Below, in pieces: positions 1-6,716 of a stretch of 13,953 bases of DNA. Origin of the DNA: Campylobacterales bacterium (GTDB lineage: Bacteria; Campylobacterota; Campylobacteria; Campylobacterales; QNZT01); NCBI GenBank assembly GCA_027055005.1, contig JALUNR010000046.1:1-13953 (forward strand), written 5' to 3'. Numbering within the stretch: position 1 is the first letter of the stretch; each line of letters opens with the position of its first letter. The notes under the pieces are model-generated. The model was not told where the DNA came from, made no database searches, and saw only the letters and a program-made list of their open reading frames with translations. The position numbers were made by a program, and so were the translations under genes.

Positions 1-72
1 CAAGTATTTCAAAAAGGATACAAATATAAAGATAGAGTTTTAAGACCAGCTATGGTTTCAATAGCAAAATAA
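1..72 (+). CDS. grpE: GrpE nucleotide-exchange factor, C-terminal end only
   Basis: The first 24 codons of the window read in frame 1 to a TAA stop and give a tail containing VFQKGYKYKDRVLRPAMV. This matches the conserved C-terminal beta-domain ending of GrpE, the cochaperone that releases ADP from DnaK. The rest of the gene lies upstream of the window. The stop is 18 nt before the dnaK start, the usual grpE-dnaK operon arrangement. The family call is firm for so short a piece because both the motif and the neighbour agree. Nothing can be said about its promoter or about HrcA/CIRCE-type control, which would lie outside the window. Confidence 0.9.
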   Translation, partial: QVFQKGYKYKDRVLRPAMVSIAK

Positions 73-90
73 ATTTTAAGGAGAAAAATT

Positions 91-1980
91 ATGAGTAAAG
101 TAATAGGTATAGATTTAGGAACAACTAATTCATGTGTTAGTGTATATGAAAGAGGGGAGAGTAAAGTTATCCCAAATAAAGAGGGAAAAAATACAACACC
201 ATCAATAGTGGCTTATACAGATAAAGGTGAAGTGTTAGTAGGTGATCCTGCAAAAAGACAAATGGTTACAAATCCAGAGAAAACTATTTATTCTATAAAA
301 AGAATTATGGGTTTAATGTGTAATGAAGAAAAAGCAGAAGAAGCTAAAAAAAGACTTCCTTATCATGTAGTAGATAGAAATGGAGCTTGTGCAATAGAAG
401 TTGATGGTAAAACTTACACTCCTCAAGAGATAAGTGCAAAGGTTTTGATGAAATTAAAAGAGGATGCGGAGAGTTATTTGGGAGAAAGTGTAACTGATGC
501 AGTTATTACAGTTCCTGCATACTTTAATGATTCTCAAAGAAAAGCAACTCAAGAGGCCGGTACAATTGCAGGGCTTAATGTACTTAGAATCATAAATGAG
601 CCAACAAGTGCAGCTTTGGCTTATGGGTTAGATAAAAGTGAGAGTGAAAATATCGTAGTTTATGATCTTGGTGGTGGTACATTTGATGTTACAGTACTAG
701 AAACTGGTGATAATGTAGTTGAAGTTTTATCAACTGGTGGAGATGCTTTTTTAGGTGGTGATGATTTTGATAATAGACTTATTGATTGGTTAGTAGAAGA
801 GTTTAAAAATGATAGTGGAATAGATCTTAAAAATGATGTTATGGCTCTTCAAAGACTTAAAGAAGCGGCGGAAAGTGCTAAAAAAGAGCTTTCAGCAGCA
901 ACTGAAACTGAAATAAATCTACCATTTATCACTGCAGATGCAAGTGGTCCTAAACACTTAGTTAAAAAGATAACAAGAGCTAAGTTTGAGAGTATGATAG
1001 AGGATTTAGTAGAGAAAACTATCACTAAAATCAAAGAGGTTATAAATGAGAGTGGTATAAGTAAAGAGGAAATAAAAGAGATAGTTATGGTTGGTGGTAG
1101 TACTAGAGTACCACTTGTACAAGAGAAAGTAAAAGCATATTTTGGAAAAGACCTTAACAAATCTGTAAATCCTGATGAAGTTGTTGCTATTGGTGCAGCT
1201 ATTCAGGGCGCAGTTATAAAAGGTGATGTTAAAGATGTATTGTTACTAGATGTAACACCTCTTAGTTTAGGAATAGAAACTTTGGGTGGAGTTACAACTA
1301 AAATCATCGAAAAAGGTACAACAATCCCAGTTAAAAAACAACAAACTTTCTCAACAGCAGAGGATAATCAACCAGCAGTTACTATTCATGTAGTACAAGG
1401 TGAGAGAGAGTTTGCTAAAGATAACAAGTCTTTAGGACAGTTTAATCTTGAAGGTATTCCACCAAGTCCAAGAGGTGTACCACAAATAGAAGTTACATTT
1501 GACATCGATGCAAATGGAATCTTAACTGTTTCAGCACAAGATAAAGCGAGTGGAAAACAACAAGAGATAAAAATTACAGGTTCAAGTGGACTTAGCGAAG
1601 AAGAGATTCAAAAAATGGTACGAGATGCAGAGGCAAATAAAGCTGAAGATGAAAAAAGAAAAGAGTTAGTAGAAACTAAAAATCAAGCTGATGCATTAGT
1701 TCATCAAACTGAAAAAACTCTAAATGATATGGGAGATAAAGTAAGTGCTGATGATAAAGCAAATATTACTAAAGCAGTAGATGAGCTAAAAGAGATACTT
1801 AAAAATGATGGTGCAACAAAAGAACAGATAGAAGAGAAAGTAAAAGCACTAACAGCAGTTAGCCATAAGTTAGCTGAACAAGCTTATGCAGGAGAGCAAG
1901 GCGGAGCTAATACAAATGCTGGAACTAATAGTTCATCTAAAAAAGATGACGATGATATTATCGATGCGGAAGTAGAGTAG
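91..1980 (+). CDS. dnaK: Molecular chaperone DnaK (Hsp70)
   Basis: Cytosolic ATP-dependent Hsp70 chaperone that binds exposed hydrophobic segments of unfolded proteins with DnaJ and GrpE. At 629 residues it is full length for the family. The ATPase domain (about 1-380) shows the phosphate loop IGIDLGTTNS (5-14), the catalytic lysine K70 in YSIKRIMG, the second phosphate motif DLGGGTFDV (192-200) with T197 at the autophosphorylation position, and VMVGGSTRVP (332-341). The interdomain linker DVLLLD is at 382-387, followed by the substrate-binding beta domain (about 388-500) and the helical lid. The tail ends in the acidic DDDDIIDAEVE signature typical of bacterial DnaK. The start is fixed by an AAGGAGA Shine-Dalgarno at 78-84, six bases before ATG, and by the conserved N-terminus. 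It is cotranscribed with grpE, and control probably lies upstream of the window. Confidence 0.99.
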   Translation: MSKVIGIDLGTTNSCVSVYERGESKVIPNKEGKNTTPSIVAYTDKGEVLVGDPAKRQMVTNPEKTIYSIKRIMGLMCNEEKAEEAKKRLPYHVVDRNGACAIEVDGKTYTPQEISAKVLMKLKEDAESYLGESVTDAVITVPAYFNDSQRKATQEAGTIAGLNVLRIINEPTSAALAYGLDKSESENIVVYDLGGGTFDVTVLETGDNVVEVLSTGGDAFLGGDDFDNRLIDWLVEEFKNDSGIDLKNDVMALQRLKEAAESAKKELSAATETEINLPFITADASGPKHLVKKITRAKFESMIEDLVEKTITKIKEVINESGISKEEIKEIVMVGGSTRVPLVQEKVKAYFGKDLNKSVNPDEVVAIGAAIQGAVIKGDVKDVLLLDVTPLSLGIETLGGVTTKIIEKGTTIPVKKQQTFSTAEDNQPAVTIHVVQGEREFAKDNKSLGQFNLEGIPPSPRGVPQIEVTFDIDANGILTVSAQDKASGKQQEIKITGSSGLSEEEIQKMVRDAEANKAEDEKRKELVETKNQADALVHQTEKTLNDMGDKVSADDKANITKAVDELKEILKNDGATKEQIEEKVKALTAVSHKLAEQAYAGEQGGANTNAGTNSSSKKDDDDIIDAEVE

Positions 1981-2008
1981 TTTAATAAAACTTTATTTTA
2001 AATAGTAG

Positions 2009-2014
2009 TACAAT
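2009..2014 (+). promoter_or_regulatory. Possible -10 element for the clc-trkA-trkH cluster
   Basis: TACAAT matches the sigma-70 -10 consensus at five of six positions and lies in the only spacer between dnaK and clc. No convincing -35 is visible, only AT-rich sequence, which is common for Campylobacterota promoters. Initiation from it would fall near 2020-2022, inside the left arm of the hairpin described separately. This is inference from pattern only. Confidence 0.3.
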
Positions 2015-2043
2015 ACTCCATCCAAAAAAAGGGTGGGGTATTG
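2011..2043 (+). promoter_or_regulatory. Stable hairpin covering the clc ribosome-binding region
   Basis: Left arm 2011-2023 (CAATACTCCATCC) pairs with right arm 2031-2043 (GGGTGGGGTATTG) over 13 contiguous base pairs, two of them G-U wobbles in RNA, around a seven-A loop. No run of T follows the right arm, so it does not look like an intrinsic terminator for dnaK. The right arm is the only G-rich stretch before the clc ATG at 2046, so the folded RNA would bury the ribosome-binding region. It could act as a translational brake, a transcript-stabilising or processing structure, or a weak terminator. Confidence 0.6.
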
Positions 2044-2045
2044 GT

Positions 2046-3437
2046 ATGAAAAAACATGTGACAGAACAAACGGCGATATTCTTTAGTGTTACAAAATGGA
2101 TGGTTATATCTTCATTTGTAGGTGTAATTATTGGTGGTGTTGTAACGCTTTTTTTAAAGATTCTTCATTTTAGCGAACATTCAAGAGGTTTGCTTCCATT
2201 TCATTATTATTATACTCTTCCTATTTCACTTTTATTAACGGTATGGCTTGTAAAAAAATTTGCACCAACTGCTGAAGGACATGGTACTGAAAAAGTTATT
2301 GAAGCAGTACATAAACATGATGGAAAGATTGATGTTTCTGTTATCCCTGTAAAACTTTTAGCTACTGTTATGACTATATTTTCTGGAGGAAGTGTTGGTA
2401 AAGAAGGTCCAGGTGCTCAGATAGGAGCTGGAGTTGGATCTTTGATGTCTGATATATTTAAGTTTAAAAATAGTGATAGAAAAAAGATAGTTATATGTGG
2501 TATTAGTGCAGGGTTTGCTACTGTTTTTGGGACTCCTATTGCTGGGGCAATATTTGGAGTAGAAGTCCTTGTTATTGGTGTTATTATGTATGATGTATTA
2601 CTTCCTAGTTTTGTAGCTGGGTTTGCTGCTTTTACAACTGCTCAACTTTTGGGTATAGAATATACTTATTATGATGTAAGATTTTATCAAAATGTAACAC
2701 TTGATCTCCCTCTTATTTTTAAAGTTGTATTAGCTGGTATCTTTTTTGGATTGGTTTCTGATATTTTGATAACAGTAGTTTCAAAAACTCATAGTTGGAT
2801 AAAAAAAATACCTTTAAGTGAATTGATGAAGGCATTTTTAGGTGGAGTATTGATTATAATATTAGTTTATTTTTTTGGTGAAAAATATATAGGACTTGGA
2901 CTTGATACTATTGGAAATGTTTTAGACCCAAAATATGGAGAAGAATTAAATGTTCCTTGGTATGCATTTTTGTTAAAAACAATATTTACTTCTATAAGTT
3001 TAGGCGTAGGTGGAAGTGGAGGTATTATTACACCTATTTTTTACATAGGAGCTACTAGTGGACATACTTTTGGAACATTTTTATCACCTGATAATGTTGA
3101 ACTTTTTGCTGCACTTGGATTTGTTAGTGTGCTAGCTGCTGCTACAAATGCACCAATAGCAGCTACTATAATGGCAGTAGAACTTTTTGGTTTAGAAATA
3201 GCCCATTATGCAGCTTTGAGTGCGGTTATCAGTTTTTTAATTTCAGGACATAGAAGTATTTTTTCCTCACAAATAATAGCTATGAAAAAATCAGAGATGC
3301 TTAAAATAAATGTTGGTGAAGTTATAGAAAAAGCGGAGGTTGATTTGGAAGATAGAGAAATAAATAAGATAAGAAAAATGAGAGATAGACTTACTAATAA
3401 AAAGAAAAACAAACCTAAAAGAAGGCAAAATAAATGA
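2046..3437 (+). CDS. ClC-family chloride channel or Cl-/H+ antiporter
   Basis: Inner-membrane ClC protein of 463 residues, highly hydrophobic from about 18 to 400, with a basic cytoplasmic tail (NKKKNKPKRRQNK at the end) and no CBS domain. The signature GGSVGKEGP (114-122) carries the gating glutamate at E120. GVGGSGGIITP (320-330) corresponds to the GxFxP anion-binding loop, and GHG at 78-80 to the GSGIP loop. By-eye alignment to the E. coli exchanger shows changes at other key sites: Ser107 to H79, the internal proton glutamate 203 to V174, Tyr445 to F406 and Phe357 to I328. Channel versus antiporter, and which anion is carried, therefore cannot be stated. The start follows the RBS-covering hairpin; an in-frame ATG at 2100 is possible but would cut into the usual N-terminus. 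The stop overlaps trkA by 4 nt (ATGA). Confidence 0.93.
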   Translation: MKKHVTEQTAIFFSVTKWMVISSFVGVIIGGVVTLFLKILHFSEHSRGLLPFHYYYTLPISLLLTVWLVKKFAPTAEGHGTEKVIEAVHKHDGKIDVSVIPVKLLATVMTIFSGGSVGKEGPGAQIGAGVGSLMSDIFKFKNSDRKKIVICGISAGFATVFGTPIAGAIFGVEVLVIGVIMYDVLLPSFVAGFAAFTTAQLLGIEYTYYDVRFYQNVTLDLPLIFKVVLAGIFFGLVSDILITVVSKTHSWIKKIPLSELMKAFLGGVLIIILVYFFGEKYIGLGLDTIGNVLDPKYGEELNVPWYAFLLKTIFTSISLGVGGSGGIITPIFYIGATSGHTFGTFLSPDNVELFAALGFVSVLAAATNAPIAATIMAVELFGLEIAHYAALSAVISFLISGHRSIFSSQIIAMKKSEMLKINVGEVIEKAEVDLEDREINKIRKMRDRLTNKKKNKPKRRQNK

Positions 3438-4750
3438 ATATTATAATAGCAGGCGCAGGTAAAGTTGGTTTTAATTTAGCTAAAACTCTTTCTGTTGGGC
3501 ATAATGTAACCATAATAGATAAAAATACTGATGCACTTTCTCGAATACAAGAAAGTCTGGATATATTACCTATAAAAGGTAATTTGGAAGATCCTTCTAC
3601 ATATGAGAGTTTTTTAGACACTAAAATAGATCTTTTTATAGCTGTTACAAATTTAGATGAAGCTAATATTATATCTAGTTTAGTTGCAGGTGATATTTTG
3701 GATATTGATAAAAAATTTATAAGACTTAAAAATAGTTTTTTTGCTAAGAGTTCTATTAAGGAAAAATTGGAGGTTGATGAAGTAGTTTTTCCAGTAGAAC
3801 TTGCATCAAATACAGTTGTAAAACTTTTAGATTATCCTAAGGCGAATAATGTAAAAAGTTTTGAATATATTGATTTAAAACTTATATCTTTTTTTGTTTG
3901 TGGGGATTGTGAAGAGATTGTTATTGAAAATAGTGATGAGTTAAAAGTTATAGGTGTTGAAAGAGATAAAAAGTTTATAATTTTTAAAAATGGAGATAAA
4001 ATTTTACCAAATGATTTAGTTTATCTTTTTGGTAGTGAAGATGCCATCAAAGAAGTATGTAAAACCTATGAAAATAAATCTCCAGATGAAATACAAAGAT
4101 GTGTGGTTTTTGGAGGAGATAGATTAGGTGTTGATATAGCTAAAAAATTAGCTGAAGCTAAAAAAGATGTAAAATTAGTAGAAAAAGATTTATCACTTTG
4201 TAACAGAGCTACTGAAGAGTTAGAAGGAAAAGTTTCAGTAATAAACTCAAAATATGGTGTAACTTCACTTTTTGAAGAAGAGGGGCTCGTTTTTGCTGAT
4301 ATGCTAATATCTGCAACAAAAGATGATGAGTACAATATCATAAAATGTATAGAAGCTAAAGAGAGAGGTATCAAAAAAGTAATTGCTATAAATAATGAAA
4401 ATGAGTATTATTCACTTATGCACTCTTTAGGAATCATAGTAGTTAGAGGTCCTAAAATGAGTGCATATAATACTGTGATAGAGAAGATAAGTTTAAATTG
4501 GGTAGTTGTTGAAAAGTATTTTTGTGGGGGAAAAGGTATAGTATATAAAAGAAAAATCTTTCCTGATTCTAATTTGATAGGGAAAAAGATAGATTTAATT
4601 GATTTGGAAGATTTAATTGTATATTTCATACGAGAAAATAAAATATTAAATATTGATGATATAGAAGTTTTACAAGAGAATGATGTTATTATATCATATT
4701 GTAAAAAAAATGTAGCATCAAAAGTAAAGACTTGGATATATGAACTTTAA
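3434..4750 (+). CDS. trkA: TrkA, regulatory NAD(H)-binding subunit of the Trk K+ uptake system
   Basis: Peripheral cytoplasmic subunit that gates the TrkH K+ channel in response to bound nucleotide. The 438 residues form the usual tandem arrangement: RCK-N Rossmann domain (about 1-125), RCK-C (about 140-210), a second RCK-N (about 222-340) and a second RCK-C (about 355-435). The first Rossmann loop is canonical, GAGKVG at 7-12 with the ribose-binding acidic residue D29 after strand 2. The second reads GGDRLG at 227-232, so the middle glycine of GxGxxG is Asp, and the strand-2 acidic residue is E250. The second site may therefore bind nucleotide poorly or differently. It starts inside the clc stop (4-nt overlap) and its end overlaps trkH by 11 nt, so translation of all three genes is probably coupled. 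Confidence 0.95.
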   Translation: MNIIIAGAGKVGFNLAKTLSVGHNVTIIDKNTDALSRIQESLDILPIKGNLEDPSTYESFLDTKIDLFIAVTNLDEANIISSLVAGDILDIDKKFIRLKNSFFAKSSIKEKLEVDEVVFPVELASNTVVKLLDYPKANNVKSFEYIDLKLISFFVCGDCEEIVIENSDELKVIGVERDKKFIIFKNGDKILPNDLVYLFGSEDAIKEVCKTYENKSPDEIQRCVVFGGDRLGVDIAKKLAEAKKDVKLVEKDLSLCNRATEELEGKVSVINSKYGVTSLFEEEGLVFADMLISATKDDEYNIIKCIEAKERGIKKVIAINNENEYYSLMHSLGIIVVRGPKMSAYNTVIEKISLNWVVVEKYFCGGKGIVYKRKIFPDSNLIGKKIDLIDLEDLIVYFIRENKILNIDDIEVLQENDVIISYCKKNVASKVKTWIYEL

Positions 4751-6188
4751 AAGTATTAGTAAACTGATTTCTACTTTGGGTATGACACTTGGTGGTTTTT
4801 TTCTACTAGATGTTGTAGTTGGCATAATATATGGTGAAAATATCACTAAATTTTTATATTTTATAGTGATATTTTTTAGTTTAAATTTATTTATATGGCT
4901 TGGTTTAAAAAAACATGAAGTTGATTTAAAAATAAAAGATAGTATTTTAAGTGTAAATCTTATTTGGATACTTTTGGGTATAGGTGGAGCTATACCACTT
5001 TATTTATATACTAATATATCTTTTGCATCTGCTTTTTTTGAAGCTATAAGTGGTTTTACTACGACAGGTGCTACGGTATATAAAGATATCGAGTCATTGC
5101 CTCATATGATACTTTTTCATCGTTCCCTTATGCATTGGCTTGGTGGTATGGGAATTATCGTTTTAGGTGTAGGTCTTTTATCTATGATAAATCCAACTGG
5201 TGGACTAAGCCTTTTTAAAGCAGAATCAACAGGAATAAGTGTTGAAAAATTAACTCCAAAGATTAAAGATACAGCACTTAGTTTGTGGGTTGTATATGTA
5301 AGTTTGACTTTTTTTGACTTTTTACTTTTAAAAATGTTTGGTATGACTTGGTTTGATGCAATAAACCATGCTTTTTCAACTATTTCAACGGGTGGCTTTT
5401 CTACTAAAAATGCTTCTTTGGGTTATTATAGTAATGATGGAATTATTTGGACAACAACAATATTTATGTTGCTTTCTGGAGTAAACTTTTTAGCACATAT
5501 AAAACTTTTTCATCAAGATGGAAGTGGTTATAAAAGTGAAGAAGTAAGATGGTATTTTATAATATTTTTAATTTTTAGTATTTTTTTAAGTATCGTTCAT
5601 TATTACGATGGTGGGAAAAGTATAGGAATAGGAGCTGTGATAAGGAACTCTTTTTTTACTATTTCATCAGTTATGACCACAACAGGATTTGCTACTACTG
5701 ACTATGCACTTTGGGGACATTTTGCAATAGGTATAATATTTGCTGCTATGCTTGTAGGAGGAAATGCAGGTAGTACAGCAGGTGGAGTTAAAGTTGTAAG
5801 ATATGTTATAATTTTTAAAACAATATTTAGTGAATTTAAAAGAATACTCCATCCAAACTCTATCATAACTGTTTTTGTAGATGGGGTGAAGATAAAAGAT
5901 AAGATTTTGATGGGAACTTTTGCTTTTTTCTTTTTATATATGATGACAACAGTTGGACTTAGTATGTATATCTATGCAAGAGGATACGATGCTATGACTG
6001 CAATCAGTGGATCTTTAGCAATAGTTGGAAATATAGGTCCAGGATTTGCTAAGGTAGATCCTAGTTGTAATTTTGCATTTTTTAGCGATATAGATAAAGT
6101 AGTACTCTCTTTTGGTATGATAGTTGGAAGATTGGAGTGTTTTACTTTTTTTGTACTATTTAGCAAAGCTTTTTGGAAAAAATTTTAA
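4740..6188 (+). CDS. trkH: TrkH, K+ channel subunit of the Trk potassium uptake system
   Basis: Integral inner-membrane K+-translocating subunit of 482 residues, close to the usual length. All four selectivity-filter loops of the fourfold M1-P-M2 architecture are visible: TTTGAT (107-112), STGGFST (216-222), TTTGFAT (313-319) and VGNIGPG (429-435), with filter glycines near 110, 218, 316 and 430. GRLE at 463-466 supplies the conserved arginine (R464) of the last M2 helix, thought to act in gating. GGNAGSTAGGVK at 340-351 is the glycine-rich bend of the third-repeat M2 helix. The ATG at 4740 lies 11 nt inside the end of trkA. The complete filter set and the adjacent TrkA make this a confident functional K+ transporter. 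An 18-nt gap separates it from aroK. Confidence 0.97.
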   Translation: MNFKSISKLISTLGMTLGGFFLLDVVVGIIYGENITKFLYFIVIFFSLNLFIWLGLKKHEVDLKIKDSILSVNLIWILLGIGGAIPLYLYTNISFASAFFEAISGFTTTGATVYKDIESLPHMILFHRSLMHWLGGMGIIVLGVGLLSMINPTGGLSLFKAESTGISVEKLTPKIKDTALSLWVVYVSLTFFDFLLLKMFGMTWFDAINHAFSTISTGGFSTKNASLGYYSNDGIIWTTTIFMLLSGVNFLAHIKLFHQDGSGYKSEEVRWYFIIFLIFSIFLSIVHYYDGGKSIGIGAVIRNSFFTISSVMTTTGFATTDYALWGHFAIGIIFAAMLVGGNAGSTAGGVKVVRYVIIFKTIFSEFKRILHPNSIITVFVDGVKIKDKILMGTFAFFFLYMMTTVGLSMYIYARGYDAMTAISGSLAIVGNIGPGFAKVDPSCNFAFFSDIDKVVLSFGMIVGRLECFTFFVLFSKAFWKKF

Positions 6189-6206
6189 AAATTTTGAGGG
6201 ATTTTG

Positions 6207-6716
6207 ATGAATAATATCATACTTATAGGATTTATGGGAGTAGGAAAAGGTACTATTGCAAGAGCTTATGCAAAAAAGTTTGATGAGTTTGCGATAGATA
6301 CAGATGATTTGATAGAAAGTCTTGATAACAGAAAGATTAAAACTATATTTAGTGAAGATGGAGAAGTTTATTTTAGAGAGTTGGAAAAAAGGTGTGCTTT
6401 GTGGCTAGAAAGAAGTGTTCAAAATAGTATTATATCAACAGGTGGAGGATTTTATAGGCAAGAAAATCTAAAAAATATTGGAAAAATTGTTTTGCTTGAT
6501 AGCTCTTTTGATGGGATTTATGAAAGGCTTAAAAATCATCCAAATAGTGATAAAAAGTTTGCAAAAAGACCACTTTTTCAAAACTTAGAAGAGGCAAAAA
6601 AACTGTATAAGATAAGAAGTAGTGAGTATAAAAAGGTAGCTGATGTTGTCCTAAATGTGGAAGATAAAAGTGTAGAAAAAATTATAAAAAAGTTAAGAGA
6701 TGTTGTTAAAAAATAA
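6207..6716 (+). CDS. aroK: Shikimate kinase
   Basis: Phosphorylates shikimate at the 3-hydroxyl with ATP, the fifth step from DAHP towards chorismate, in the cytosol. The 169 residues are normal for AroK. The P-loop is GFMGVGKGT (8-16), with Gly where most AroK proteins have Ser after the lysine. Shikimate-binding residues are present: the DTDD group (31-34), R57 in YFRELE, GGG at 79-81, the lid arginine R121 in AKRPLF, and R137 in YKIRSSE. I chose ATG 6207 because GAGGG at 6196-6200 lies six bases before it. A TTG directly upstream (6204) would add only one residue and is less likely. The gene follows trkH by 18 nt and its 3' end overlaps coaBC by 17 nt. Confidence 0.95.
   Translation: MNNIILIGFMGVGKGTIARAYAKKFDEFAIDTDDLIESLDNRKIKTIFSEDGEVYFRELEKRCALWLERSVQNSIISTGGGFYRQENLKNIGKIVLLDSSFDGIYERLKNHPNSDKKFAKRPLFQNLEEAKKLYKIRSSEYKKVADVVLNVEDKSVEKIIKKLRDVVKK

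Noticed and set aside
849..1160. Minus-strand open frame of about 100 codons inside dnaK
   Set aside because: It is antisense to an intact, strongly conserved gene, and its composition (Ser, Leu, Phe rich) is what the complement of Glu/Lys-rich codons gives. No ribosome-binding site supports it.
1984..1997. Short inverted repeat AATAAA-AC-TTTATT after dnaK
   Set aside because: The two-base loop is too small for a stable hairpin, and the AT-only arms are expected by chance in this composition.
4066..4374. Minus-strand open frame of 102 codons inside trkA
   Set aside because: Ser/Phe-rich antisense shadow of a conserved gene, with no initiation signal.
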